A DNA stretch of 37,207 nucleotides from Cohnella sp. OV330. GTDB lineage: Bacteria > Bacillota > Bacilli > Paenibacillales > Paenibacillaceae. Location: the NCBI RefSeq assembly GCF_900112065.1, contig NZ_FOKE01000022.1, positions 1 through 37,207 on the forward strand. Direction: 5' to 3'. Shown here piece after piece: positions 5,790 through 14,249 of this stretch (within the stretch, counting starts at the first letter, position 1; each line of letters begins with the position of its first letter). A program made the position numbers and the translations under genes. The notes beneath the pieces were generated by a model that was given only the letters and a program-made list of their open reading frames with translations, was not told the DNA's origin and did not search any database.

Positions 5790-6920
5790 TTATTCCCATG
5801 CGTACCAGCTCCAGCCCGTCGTCGACGGCGAGTTTATAGAAAACCCGCCGAGATAAACGTTAAAGTTCACCGAGTATTGACTGTCCAAGACTACAGGGTA
5901 CGTACCGTAGCCTAAGTTATTAAAGCGAGGATCGCCGTCAGGCGGTTCAAAATAGATGTAGCGTCCGAAGTTAGTGCTACCATCATGCGGGTCTTCCATC
6001 AAAATTATACGAGGCTTGAACGTGAGACCATTCACGGCCCGGAAGCCTCCGGTCTTTGGGAGAACGCCCTTGGCGTATTGCTTTGCAGTGCCCGCTAAAC
6101 CGAAAACTGTCCCGCGAATATTGCCGGCGATAAAATTAGGGTCATTTAAGACGACTTCCGGGAACTGCCCACCTGTCCCTGGACTCCCTTCTGTGTATAG
6201 GCCCCTGAAAAGCCGCACGTATATATGCGTCGGGTCGCCTACATAATTTGCGACGTTGCCATAACTCGGCTGGATTGTCACGCTCAACGCCACGACGCTG
6301 TCCCAGAAACCGCCGTTCGCCTGGACGATCGCGTCCATCGTCGCCTTGTCCGGTTCCTTCCCGGGCCCGAAGGAGTCGGTCAGGTCGATCAGCATAAACC
6401 CGTCATAATGCGCGCTGACGTCGCGGCCGTCTCCCCATACGCCTACTTGCGGCGTAAGAGTCGCGCCCATAGCGGACGTCGTCGTTACGATACGACTAGC
6501 GAACTGCCATTGATTTTTGACTGCTTGATTGCCGGTTATCCAGTAGGGGTTCCCTGGCCCGTCGATGAGACATGCAAAAAGGTCGTAGGCGCCGGTTTGA
6601 AAGTACGCCCAGCCGCAAAAGTAATACTGTCGGCCTGATACTATAGGAATTGCGTTCCCTTGGTAGGTGCCATTTGCCAGCCCTTGCCAAATCGCGCCGC
6701 TGCCTCCGTATAAATTCCACCCAGTATCTAAATTCATGTTCGCGGTCGATCCCTTGGCGGTCCACCCCGCAAGCCCATTCGAGAACGCGCCGTTATAAAT
6801 CAGGTTCGGTACCTTCGGGATGAGGGTTCCCGTCGCGTTGTAGTTCGTCCCCGCGCTGAACTTCTTCGGGTACAGGACCTGCCCCGGGACCGCGTCACCA
6901 GGAAAATAAAATTGCGCCAC
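5790..6920 (-). CDS. Tail fibre with carbohydrate-binding-like domain
   Basis: A 376-residue structural protein. After a short N-terminus (FYFPGDAVPGQVLYPKKFSA), residues about 36-190 have the make-up of a carbohydrate-binding jelly-roll: NLIYNGAFSNGLAGW at the start, then repeated aromatic strands and a F-G-P-G-K-E-P turn near 186. The C-terminal third is Gly/Tyr/Phe-rich and beta-like (FGRYIYFEPPDGDPRF). This suits host cell-wall sugar recognition. The start is GTG 6920 after GGGGGTG. It lies with the other fibre genes downstream of the baseplate block. Confidence 0.85.
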   Translation of the reverse strand: MAQFYFPGDAVPGQVLYPKKFSAGTNYNATGTLIPKVPNLIYNGAFSNGLAGWTAKGSTANMNLDTGWNLYGGSGAIWQGLANGTYQGNAIPIVSGRQYYFCGWAYFQTGAYDLFACLIDGPGNPYWITGNQAVKNQWQFASRIVTTTSAMGATLTPQVGVWGDGRDVSAHYDGFMLIDLTDSFGPGKEPDKATMDAIVQANGGFWDSVVALSVTIQPSYGNVANYVGDPTHIYVRLFRGLYTEGSPGTGGQFPEVVLNDPNFIAGNIRGTVFGLAGTAKQYAKGVLPKTGGFRAVNGLTFKPRIILMEDPHDGSTNFGRYIYFEPPDGDPRFNNLGYGTYPVVLDSQYSVNFNVYLGGFSINSPSTTGWSWYAWE

Positions 6921-6923
6921 CGA

Positions 6924-7865
6924 TTACACCCCCACAATAGACGCGGATATTTTGACGGCGTTTGCGACCGAAGACGAAGCGTTAACTAATATCGTAGAAT
7001 TCGGCGCCGCAGCGATGAAGACGGGCAAAAGCGTATAGCTTTGTACTGCTGCTCCTTGTGGGGCGGCTACGACGAGCGTCTGCGCGCCCGTTGCATCCGT
7101 ATACTGGACGGTCACGTTAATGTTGGTTACAGCTGTGACCCGCATATAAATCAGAATCTGATAGTTACCCAGCGACACCGACGCCGAGGCTATGGTCATA
7201 CCCGTCGAACTTGATATAGGAATCTCTGTGACGGACGTCAGCTTCCCCGCCTTTGTGCCTATCGTCTGAATAAAGTTGTCGGCCGTGAACCCGCCGACCA
7301 TTTTCGCATTCAGGTTTTCGACCAGCGTCGGGGAAGCTATAACAAGAGGCGCGGTTCCTGGTGGGACGTTCGAAACGAAACGAGACGCGGTCACGGTGCC
7401 GGCAAAGGTACCGCTCGCTATATCCGCAAAAGTAATAGCCGTCGTACCAAGCGTCACAGATGTTGTGTTGCTCATGACGAATGTCTTTCCGCCGCCGGCC
7501 GCACCATCGCGTACAAATACGCTGATACCGGCCGCGACCTTCGCCGTCGTATCGGCGTCCGCCGCGCGCGCCCAGGCTCCGGAGGCAGCAACGTAAATGC
7601 CGTTCTGACTACCCGTGGTCTGGTTCTTCACGAGCACCCGGTCACCTGCGGCCAGCACGACGCCGTCGACCGTCTGGAGGCCGGACAGCGTGATGTTCGC
7701 CGTCGTCGCGACGCGAACGTCGCCGTCGACCGCCTGCAGCGCCATGGCGGCGTCAATTTTATCCCAGTTATCGTTCAGCATCGTTTGGATGTTAAACGTG
7801 TCCGTTGTCGGATCGACTCCCACCACTTTCTTAAGCAGATTCAAAACCGCTGTAAATGCTGGCAT
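6924..7865 (-). CDS. Phage tail fibre protein
   Basis: A 313-residue fibre. Residues about 1-40 (LLKKVVGVDPTTDTFNIQTMLNDNWDKID) look like the baseplate-attachment end seen in many tail fibres. Residues about 45-150 carry a beta-rich repeat module with VDGVVLAAGDRVLVKNQT and NGIYVAASGAW, common in phage stalk proteins of Gram-positive hosts. The C-terminal half is Ala/Val/Thr-rich and beta-like. ATGGAGGAATACG precedes the start. It directly follows the XkdU-like baseplate gene, in the place of xkdV. Confidence 0.88.
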   Translation of the reverse strand: MPAFTAVLNLLKKVVGVDPTTDTFNIQTMLNDNWDKIDAAMALQAVDGDVRVATTANITLSGLQTVDGVVLAAGDRVLVKNQTTGSQNGIYVAASGAWARAADADTTAKVAAGISVFVRDGAAGGGKTFVMSNTTSVTLGTTAITFADIASGTFAGTVTASRFVSNVPPGTAPLVIASPTLVENLNAKMVGGFTADNFIQTIGTKAGKLTSVTEIPISSSTGMTIASASVSLGNYQILIYMRVTAVTNINVTVQYTDATGAQTLVVAAPQGAAVQSYTLLPVFIAAAPNSTILVNASSSVANAVKISASIVGV

Positions 7866-7877
7866 CGTATTCCTCCA

Positions 7878-8420
7878 TTAATTTAAGAATGGGGCGAATT
7901 CCGAAAGCGGATGGCTTTCAAGCTGCGACAACGTCATCGCCTCTACCTCGCCGATAGTCAGATATCGATAAGCGATTGCAATCGCGAGGTGCGCAGGCCG
8001 GATCTCCTCCAAACTGGCTTGTACATCATCCATATTGCTCGGAAGGCCGATGATGTCCTGAAAGTTGACCGTGATTGTCCCTGAAGCAAACGAAAGGCTT
8101 ACTGTCCCGCCAGTCCAGCTGCTCACGACCAATTTTAAAAGCGTTGCATCGATTTTCCCCGACCCGCGCATCTTGGACTTCACAAGAGCGCGTCGATCCG
8201 CTAGGGTCTTGCTTACATCGGTTTGAATGCCCAATTCCGCTTCGTAATACGCCAGCCCCCATGTCGCCGTATCTACAGCATATTGAAGCTGCAGATCGGC
8301 CAGCGCGGCGGTTCTCGCCGACAGCTGCGCCCCATCCGCTTCAAAGATCGACTGATATACTCCGGACCTCCGCATGAACGGCGGAAGTCTCGCCAACAAC
8401 TCCGAGGCTAATTCAGACAT
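7878..8420 (-). CDS. xkdU: XkdU/YmfQ-like baseplate protein
   Basis: A 180-residue protein of the YmfQ type (DUF2313), which links the baseplate wedge to the tail fibres in Mu- and PBSX-like phages. The pattern is typical: an N-terminal LLPPxxR-like segment (LLARLPPFMRRSG), a central LADRRALVKSKMRGSGK segment near 90-110, and a C-terminal AHLAIAIAYRYLTIGEVE region ending in the fibre-contact tail. It overlaps the stop of the baseplate J gene. The order J, YmfQ, fibre matches xkdT-xkdU-xkdV. Confidence 0.93.
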   Translation of the reverse strand: MSELASELLARLPPFMRRSGVYQSIFEADGAQLSARTAALADLQLQYAVDTATWGLAYYEAELGIQTDVSKTLADRRALVKSKMRGSGKIDATLLKLVVSSWTGGTVSLSFASGTITVNFQDIIGLPSNMDDVQASLEEIRPAHLAIAIAYRYLTIGEVEAMTLSQLESHPLSEFAPFLN

Positions 8421-9468
8421 TGACCGTCACCGTCCCGAGAACCGCCACCTGATTGCTACTAATTGCAATGTTGGCTGTCCCGCCATTGACAGTGAGTCCC
8501 GAGTAATCCGCCACACCTTCACTGGTGAGGATGGCCGCGCCGATACGAGCAACACTGACGATATTCTCGACGAAGGCGATATTCTTCAGCAAAGCTGTCA
8601 GGGATGAGGTGATTGCGGTCTTCGCCTGCGTCACACTGTACCCGGGCGTCAGGTGTATGGTGGCCGTCACATTGATCGCCAGCCCAGCAGCACTGACTAC
8701 CGTTGCAAACGCGCCAATGGGTGCCTGACCGTCTCCAAGGCCAGAAATGCCTGGGTCGATATAGTTCTGCACTTCATCGACGACTCCAGCACTCGCTGGC
8801 GTCTTATCGCTGTCGATCAGGACGATTTTCACCGTGTTCGGTCCGTTCCAAAGGGGAATGACCCGCGCATCTCCAACACCGGCGATCTCTTTCGCCCAAT
8901 TGAGATAATGCGCTTTGTTCCCGCTGGTTGCCGGCGTTCGAATGCGTTCATAGTAGCGAACAATCAGATCCGCGTCGGACTCTTGATCAAAGCCGTCCTC
9001 CGTAGGACTCGCATTCGTTACCGCGCTAAATCCGGCCAAGGTAACGGGAAATAGGGTAATCGCCCCGGCGGGTACGACGCCCGCGCTGCCCGCGATCACA
9101 GCTTCGACTTGTACATTTCCCGTGATGGTTATAGCCGCATTTTCGCTCGCCTTAAACTGAACACCTCCAGCCGTTTCGAAGAGATCGCCGGCTACAATCG
9201 TCCCGGTGCCCGTCAAGGTAACGACGCCGGTCGCTCGAGTGGCTGCTTTTCGCTCCATCCCTGTTCGTTCTCGAACTCGCTCGGTGAGCTCGTCGCTGGT
9301 CAGATTGTCGATAACCAGTTTGGTCTGTGCGCTAGCGATCTGCTCGTCGGTGTCCGCCAGCCTCTCGGCAACGGGGGCGAGCGCGTCATAAATAAAACTT
9401 CCGGGGCGCTTGTCCAAGCTGTCGCTGACCGTTAAAAGCATGGCAGACAAAATTTCTTCCTTAGCCAT
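8413..9468 (-). CDS. xkdT: Baseplate J/gp47-like protein
   Basis: A 351-residue baseplate wedge protein. Recognisable features are the helical N-terminus, the small beta domain at about 75-125 (ATRATGVVTLTGTGTIVAGDLFETAGGVQF), the NASPTEDGFDQESDADLIVRYYERI segment at about 150-180 with the conserved E-S-D-x-D-L-x-x-R, and NKAHYLNWAKEIAGVGDARVIP after it. These are signatures of the Mu gp47/PBSX XkdT family. It works in the contractile baseplate next to the DUF2634 protein. It overlaps both neighbours by a few bases. Confidence 0.96.
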   Translation of the reverse strand: MAKEEILSAMLLTVSDSLDKRPGSFIYDALAPVAERLADTDEQIASAQTKLVIDNLTSDELTERVRERTGMERKAATRATGVVTLTGTGTIVAGDLFETAGGVQFKASENAAITITGNVQVEAVIAGSAGVVPAGAITLFPVTLAGFSAVTNASPTEDGFDQESDADLIVRYYERIRTPATSGNKAHYLNWAKEIAGVGDARVIPLWNGPNTVKIVLIDSDKTPASAGVVDEVQNYIDPGISGLGDGQAPIGAFATVVSAAGLAINVTATIHLTPGYSVTQAKTAITSSLTALLKNIAFVENIVSVARIGAAILTSEGVADYSGLTVNGGTANIAISSNQVAVLGTVTVNV

Positions 9469-9896
9469 CAGACCGTCACCGCCTCTAAAATGGAGCCGTA
9501 AATACTTGTAACTCCGAAGGAAATCGTCAATCTCGCATTATGCTGCGAGAAGTTAAAGTCGCCGACCTGTGTGATCGCGTCATTCGTAAGCAGCGCTTCC
9601 TGAATCATCCGCTCGTATTCGGCTTGCGAAAAGGCCGGATGCAGATTTTGTCCGATGAGCAAATGATGTTCGCTGCCATAGCCGGTATCGGCGTAGATCA
9701 AGACGTTCTTCGTGGTCATCAATGCCTTCTGAATCCAGACCCGGAGATATTCAATTCCCGAGATCTCGACCGTCTTCCCGTCCACTTGCGCGAAGTCGCC
9801 GGACTCGAAGTCCCAGGCGAACGACTTATGAACGACACCCGATGACGTATCGGGAACCGTATCCATCTCCAGTTGCGCAACCTCTGGAAGAGACAT
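9468..9896 (-). CDS. xkdS: XkdS-like baseplate protein (DUF2634)
   Basis: A 142-residue protein similar to XkdS, a gp25-like baseplate wedge component in contractile tails. Features include KSFAWDFESGDFAQVDGKTVEISG near 28-50 and IYADTGYGSEHHLLIGQ near 85-101, followed by an ALLTNDAITQVGDF segment. ATG 9896 is chosen because GGAGG lies 11 bases before it; in-frame starts further up run into the ribosome site. Stop and start overlap the next gene. Confidence 0.92.
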   Translation of the reverse strand: MSLPEVAQLEMDTVPDTSSGVVHKSFAWDFESGDFAQVDGKTVEISGIEYLRVWIQKALMTTKNVLIYADTGYGSEHHLLIGQNLHPAFSQAEYERMIQEALLTNDAITQVGDFNFSQHNARLTISFGVTSIYGSILEAVTV

Positions 9897-9916
9897 CGTC
9901 GACAGCACCTCCGTTG

Positions 9917-10246
9917 TTAAAGATCAAATACAAACCACTCTTTCAGCTGATCGCCTGGCGCAATGACTACCTCGTCACCGACCATGAAAGACTTCTTCCA
10001 AAGAATCGTATCCTCGACCATGTTGCCGCCAGCATCCATCCAGCGATTGGGGATCATAACGCCCTCCCGATAAACCTTCGGCAGATGCATCTTGTCTTCG
10101 GTAATCAGGATACGATCGCCCCAGCGAATGACCAAAGGATCGGTCTCCACCACAACGCCGATACGTGGAACCGTGCTTACGGGATTCCGGTTGTCCTTAT
10201 GCAGGTCGGCAAGTTTCCTGGCCAGCCTGTCAATCGCGTCCGTCAT
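9917..10246 (-). CDS. xkdR: XkdR-like protein (DUF2577)
   Basis: A 109-residue protein in the xkdR slot, between the XkdQ-like hub protein and the XkdS-like wedge protein. It has the expected N-terminal helix (DAIDRLARKLADLHKDN) and beta-rich rest with GDRILITEDKMHLP and a C-terminal WKKSFMVGDEVVIAPG. The family is thought to be an OB-fold spike/hub accessory protein of contractile tails. GGAGGGGCGGC precedes the ATG. Confidence 0.9.
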   Translation of the reverse strand: MTDAIDRLARKLADLHKDNRNPVSTVPRIGVVVETDPLVIRWGDRILITEDKMHLPKVYREGVMIPNRWMDAGGNMVEDTILWKKSFMVGDEVVIAPGDQLKEWFVFDL

Positions 10247-10258
10247 GCCGCCCCTCCT

Positions 10259-11275
10259 CTACTTGACCTGATCCGGAAGTACGAGCTCCAGCTCCATCGT
10301 ATGCAGGTTATTGACTAGGCTGTGCTTAGCTGTCTGGATGATGAACCGGCCTTTCATGCCGGTCAACGGTTCTGATACGTCCAGCAGCCGGCCGGCCTTG
10401 AATGACGAGTCACCCATCAGTTTCATGCTGTTGGTCTCCTGGATGCGCGACAACCGCTGCAGCAGAATCCGACTGACCTCCCGCGCCTTGGCGGCATCCT
10501 CGACATCGATCTTGTAGACTTCTTCGAGAAGGCCATACTTCGCAATCAGTTTGTCATCTGCTGCCATGGCAGCGACTTCATAGGTTGTCTGCCCGCCGTC
10601 CTTCCCTTCGCGCTCGAGCAGAATCTTCACCCGATTCCTTAAAGCATCTATGGACCGGGTCCGGCCAGCTCCGAGAGGATTGGCCATGACATCCGTTTTA
10701 GGAAGATTGTCCGCCAGCCGAAACGTCCCTGTGATGACCAGGTTCTTCATCTCTTCGAAGTAAATCTTGCCTTGGCGCATCTCGACATTAAACCGTTTGT
10801 TCGCCCGAACCTCTTCTCGCTTATAAATGTCCTCGATGATCTCGGCCGGGCTCTTCTCCAGGAAGATGTCATCGATCAGCGTGTTCATCGGCGGAATATG
10901 TCCGATCAGCATGCCGAAGTCGGTTAAGATGCGTTCAATTGCCTTAGAGGCTGACACCTTATTGAACTGGTACACGGTCTTGGACTTGCCCAGGTACCAA
11001 GCATAGTCATAGACCGTGTACTTGATTGCCTGGCGGTCCGTTCGCCCCTCTGTGACCAAGACGCCTCTGTATATCTCCTGGCCATCCTCGATAAGGAAAA
11101 CGACGTCTCCTAGGTCGCACGGGTTTTTCGGGAACAGGCCGGTGTCGCTCCAGACTAATTCGAACTCCATCACCGTCATCAGGGACAAATTGGAGTCCCA
11201 AGTTACATTTCCAACCAACGGAGTGATGTCATAAGCGAGCTTCCCGTCATTCTTCACCAGCTGCAGCTTGAACAA
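10259..11275 (-). CDS. xkdQ: XkdQ/YqbQ-like tail hub protein
   Basis: A 338-residue hub protein that joins the tail tube to the baseplate, a gpD/gp27-like fold. Family marks: the N-terminal FKLQLVKNDGKLAYDITPLVGNVTWD, TVYDYAWYLGKSKTVYQFN at about 88-106, and an ILTDFG-I-G-IPP segment at about 116-128. The C-terminal AREVSRILLQRLSRIQETNSM and LTGMKGRFIIQTAKHSLVN match the XkdQ end region. It sits between the XkdP- and XkdR-like genes, as in PBSX. Confidence 0.94.
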   Translation of the reverse strand: MFKLQLVKNDGKLAYDITPLVGNVTWDSNLSLMTVMEFELVWSDTGLFPKNPCDLGDVVFLIEDGQEIYRGVLVTEGRTDRQAIKYTVYDYAWYLGKSKTVYQFNKVSASKAIERILTDFGMLIGHIPPMNTLIDDIFLEKSPAEIIEDIYKREEVRANKRFNVEMRQGKIYFEEMKNLVITGTFRLADNLPKTDVMANPLGAGRTRSIDALRNRVKILLEREGKDGGQTTYEVAAMAADDKLIAKYGLLEEVYKIDVEDAAKAREVSRILLQRLSRIQETNSMKLMGDSSFKAGRLLDVSEPLTGMKGRFIIQTAKHSLVNNLHTMELELVLPDQVK

Positions 11276-11281
11276 GCTATC

Positions 11282-11710
11282 TCACCGCCTCGAAAGCAAA
11301 ATCAAAGGGAACTCCGTCATTCTCAGGCTGAACTGGATGTCTCCATCTTCCTTCATGCCATGTTCAAATTCGTCAATACTTACTGCCATGTTGACATTCT
11401 GCTGACCGTTCGAGTCGACGATCACAAGCCGAATCGGAATTCGCTTCTCGCGCCAACGCTCGATCGTCTGCACGTATTCCATGCCCCACTTGTCCCGGCT
11501 TTGCAAGAATGGGTAGTCATGTTCGCGAATGGGGAAGAAACTGCTGATCTCGATCGACCGCAGCCCCCGGATTCCGATTCGGTTCAGCGACTGCTGCAGG
11601 CCGTCAATCTGATCGTTCTTCCACGGCTTCGGAACCGTGAACTCCTTTGGAGGCACCGGAAGCTGAAGAACCTCTTGGTTGTTGTTGATGCTAAAGAAGA
11701 CTTGGATCAT
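11282..11710 (-). CDS. xkdP: XkdP-like tail protein without LysM domain
   Basis: A 142-residue protein equivalent to the N-terminal part of XkdP: QLPVPPKEFTVPKPWKNDQ near 16-34, IRGLRSIEISSFFP near 47-60, and a WREKRIPIRLVIVDSNG segment near 89-105. PBSX XkdP carries an additional C-terminal LysM peptidoglycan-binding module; here the protein ends shortly after the F-x-L-R-M-T-E-F strand, so that module is absent. Known relatives connect tape measure, hub and cell wall. It is located between the tape measure and XkdQ-like genes. Confidence 0.9.
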   Translation of the reverse strand: MIQVFFSINNNQEVLQLPVPPKEFTVPKPWKNDQIDGLQQSLNRIGIRGLRSIEISSFFPIREHDYPFLQSRDKWGMEYVQTIERWREKRIPIRLVIVDSNGQQNVNMAVSIDEFEHGMKEDGDIQFSLRMTEFPLILLSRR

Positions 11711-11724
11711 CCTGCAGTCACCGC

Positions 11725-13638
11725 CTACATTGTGTCATAGAGATGCCGCTCGATCCGGGACAATAGGGAATCCGCGATGTCCGTCGCCGATCGGTTGCCT
11801 GTGAGCGTGGCCTTTGTATTTGAGTTTGTGGCCGAGGTGTTATCTCCAGTAGCCGAGCTGTTTTGATTCAGCGCATTCGTGTTTTCCTTGAGCGCATTTT
11901 TGAGCTCCTGATCGCTCTTGCTTTGCTTCTTGTCCCGCTCCTTCTGCGCCTTTGTCGTTTGGGTCATAATTTTATCGTCGCTGAACTTGGCGGAACTAAA
12001 GTTAACCTTCGGAAAAACGTTAAAGTCGCTGTCCCATTTCGGCTTCTCGGCTTTTACGGCCGCGCCGCCAAAATCGACTTTATTGATGCCGCCAAAAGTC
12101 ATCTCGTCCATAACGCTTCCTAGCCCGACGCTCTTGGAAGCCTTGTTCGCTCCACGGATAAGGGTATTTATTCCGTCCAGCGATTTCTCGATCATGCTGT
12201 TAATTAGCCCGATAAATCCGTTTACGCCTGCTTCACCAGCACTCAGAATCCCGTTCCAGATGCTTTTGCCGGCGAACTCAATGCTGTCCCAAGCAAACTT
12301 ATAGACCTTAAGCATGAAATTAGCGTATGCGAAGTACGCATTCACAGCCCATTCAGCCGCGCCCACGACGACGTTCCACGTCCGCATGCCGGCCAGCTTT
12401 ACGGTCTCCCAGTTATTGACGACATACGTCCCTGCAGCAACTAACATACCAAGCAGCACAATGATCGTGCCGACTGGGTTTGCCCGCATTGCCGCATTCA
12501 GCAGGCGTTGCGCCCCCGCCATGATGCTGATCTCTCCGGAGGCCACCAGGGAGGCCGTGCCATAAACCGTCGTTCGAATAGCCGCGAAGGTGACGTTGCG
12601 ACCGAGTACCACCGTCCAAAGTGAGGCGAAAAAGGTCGCTGACTTGTAAGCCGCAATCGCTGCGGCAACACCATAAACGATTGGACTGATCATCGGCCAG
12701 TTATCCCGAAAAAAACGAAACGTGCCGACCGCTGAATTGTAGACGCTCACTAGATTGTCGCCCCACCGCTTAAATGTCCCATCCTCGGCAAGGCGCGTCA
12801 TGGCGTCGCCGGCCTCTTTGGCCTGCTTCTTGATCTCCTCGAACAAGCTGCCCTTCCGGATCTCGCCAGATGCGTTAACACCCATAATCTCAGCGATTCC
12901 CATCTTCCAGGTGCCCGTGACGGTCGACATCAGCCCCTTGAATGTTTGGGCCTGCTTCTCCATGCCGCCCTTGAAACGATCATCCATGAGGGCAAACAGC
13001 GCTTGGTTAAACCGCTGTTGGTCGACGATCTGACCTTTGTTATTGATTGTGGTCTGGCCACGGAACATCTGATCGGCTTTCTTCTGGATCATGGCCTTCG
13101 TGATGCCGAACTCTTTCATACGTTCCAGCTCGCCAGTCTGTGCGTCCGCAACGGCTTCGATGGCCTGCATCAGATCTTTGTTCATGACCGCTGCCATATC
13201 GCCGATCGATCGCATCGACGTCTGCGCGTTAATGCCGTACGCCTGCAGCCGAACCGTTCCCTCGACAACCTCATCCGTATCGAACGGCGTGATGTTCGCG
13301 AACTGGGTTGCCCACTGCATGATCTCGCCGGCTTTCTTGGTATCCTTCATGACGGTATTAAGCGTCATCCGGTATCCTTCCAGTTCGCTCGCTGCATGCG
13401 TACCAAAGCCGATCGTCGACGATGCCCCGGCCACGCCCAAGATCGCGGATACCGCCCCCACCGCTGACGACTTGATCGATTCCAGCCCGCTTCGAACGGA
13501 TGTCCAGGTCTTGCTGCCAACTTCCCGCAAGTCCCGAAGGCTCTTCTTGTACTGCACCGTGCCTGCATTGATTTTTCGGAGAGTCGGCGTGACGCCATCT
13601 CTCAGCGTCATCGTTTTGGAGATGTCTTTAACGCCCAT
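11725..13638 (-). CDS. xkdO: Tape measure protein
   Basis: A 637-residue tape measure, which sets tail length and is ejected with DNA. It has a charged N-terminus (VKDISKTMTLRDGVTPTLRKI), a long helical body, hydrophobic stretches at about 325-350 and 395-415 (GTIIVLLGMLVAAGTYVV), and a Ser/Thr/Asn-rich C-terminus. It is much shorter than typical XkdO proteins of over 1,000 residues. At about 1.5 angstrom per residue it would give a tail near 95 nm. ATG 13638 follows GGAAGGTGAGG; GTG 13647 in frame is less likely. It lies directly after the chaperone frameshift cassette. Confidence 0.95.
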   Translation of the reverse strand: MGVKDISKTMTLRDGVTPTLRKINAGTVQYKKSLRDLREVGSKTWTSVRSGLESIKSSAVGAVSAILGVAGASSTIGFGTHAASELEGYRMTLNTVMKDTKKAGEIMQWATQFANITPFDTDEVVEGTVRLQAYGINAQTSMRSIGDMAAVMNKDLMQAIEAVADAQTGELERMKEFGITKAMIQKKADQMFRGQTTINNKGQIVDQQRFNQALFALMDDRFKGGMEKQAQTFKGLMSTVTGTWKMGIAEIMGVNASGEIRKGSLFEEIKKQAKEAGDAMTRLAEDGTFKRWGDNLVSVYNSAVGTFRFFRDNWPMISPIVYGVAAAIAAYKSATFFASLWTVVLGRNVTFAAIRTTVYGTASLVASGEISIMAGAQRLLNAAMRANPVGTIIVLLGMLVAAGTYVVNNWETVKLAGMRTWNVVVGAAEWAVNAYFAYANFMLKVYKFAWDSIEFAGKSIWNGILSAGEAGVNGFIGLINSMIEKSLDGINTLIRGANKASKSVGLGSVMDEMTFGGINKVDFGGAAVKAEKPKWDSDFNVFPKVNFSSAKFSDDKIMTQTTKAQKERDKKQSKSDQELKNALKENTNALNQNSSATGDNTSATNSNTKATLTGNRSATDIADSLLSRIERHLYDTM

Positions 13639-13671
13639 GTTCCTCACCTTCCAAGGGGAAAGAGGGCCGGC

Positions 13672-13842
13672 TTAGAACCGACCCTCTAATCGTTTGGCCT
13701 CCTCTTCGTAATGCAGCAGCATTGACACTTTCATGAATCGTTTTTCGGCCGGGCTTGCGTTCAAGAGTTCCGACAGCGCTCGGCCCTTCTGCAGATAATG
13801 ATGCAGCATGTAAAAATCGCTGTCGGTCTTAATTAGTTTTTT
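13672..13842 (-). CDS. -1 frameshift extension of the tail assembly chaperone (xkzB-like)
   Basis: An open frame after the chaperone stop, entered by a -1 shift at the slippery heptamer. It adds 54 residues beginning LIKTDSDFYMLHHYLQKG and ending EEEAKRLEGRF, with the stop at 13672-13674. It has no ribosome-binding site of its own, a coherent helical, charged composition, and fills the gap before the tape measure gene exactly. This is the gpG-T/XkdN-XkzB type of organisation, where the long form binds the tape measure and the short form coats it. It is too short to appear as a normal gene call. Strong inference from sequence; not shown experimentally here. Confidence 0.85.
   Translation of the reverse strand, partial: KKLIKTDSDFYMLHHYLQKGRALSELLNASPAEKRFMKVSMLLHYEEEAKRLEGRF
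13770..13842 (-). promoter_or_regulatory. Programmed -1 frameshift signal
   Basis: In the mRNA the chaperone frame reads TTA-AAA-AAC-TAA, so the heptamer A-AAA-AAC (plus 13836-13842) abuts the stop codon. Nine bases further on, CCGACAGCG (13818-13826) pairs perfectly with CGCTGTCGG (13770-13778), a 9-bp stem with a 39-base loop. The loop itself contains a CTGCA/TGCAG pair. Slippery site, spacing and stem match the standard layout for ribosomal frameshifting. Confidence 0.88.
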
Positions 13843-14234
13843 AAGTCGTCATTGATCTTGTCTTCGATCTTGCTGACTCCGCTCCCGTAGCCGGCCAGCT
13901 GCAGGGCATGCCCGGCGATGGCTCCGATCTCGCCGGGCAGGAAGATCATTCCCACGATATCGATCGGCTCTTTGCATCCGAACGCCTTCTGCAGCTCCGC
14001 ATCTTTCAGGTTCGGTTCGACCACACACTGATAGATAATATGAGGGTCGGCCAGATCGCTTTTCATATCGTCGCTCGCCATCTCCATCGCTTCCAGCGCA
14101 AGCGCCCGCGATGGTTCTTCGATGACGATCGAGGCGTTCAGCGAATCCACGCGAAGACGGATCGAACGTTTCTTCCGCTGCTTCAGCGTCTCTTTCCGCT
14201 CGAGCAGCTGTTCAATGGTTAATGGTTGGGTCAT
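13833..14234 (-). CDS. xkdN: XkdN-like tail assembly chaperone, short form
   Basis: A 133-residue protein between tail tube and tape measure genes. It matches the XkdN-type chaperones: N-terminal LTIEQLLERKETLKQRKKR, a strand-rich middle (SIRLRVDSLNASIVIEEPSR), and the helical PHIIYQCVVEPNLKDAELQKAFG segment at about 72-95, then FLPGEIGAIAGHALQLAG. Such proteins hold the tape measure while the tube assembles around it. GGAGGATAAACTATC precedes the ATG. The gene ends on a slippery site, so a fraction of ribosomes makes a longer form. Confidence 0.93.
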   Translation of the reverse strand: MTQPLTIEQLLERKETLKQRKKRSIRLRVDSLNASIVIEEPSRALALEAMEMASDDMKSDLADPHIIYQCVVEPNLKDAELQKAFGCKEPIDIVGMIFLPGEIGAIAGHALQLAGYGSGVSKIEDKINDDLKN

Positions 14235-14249
14235 GATAGTTTATCCTCC

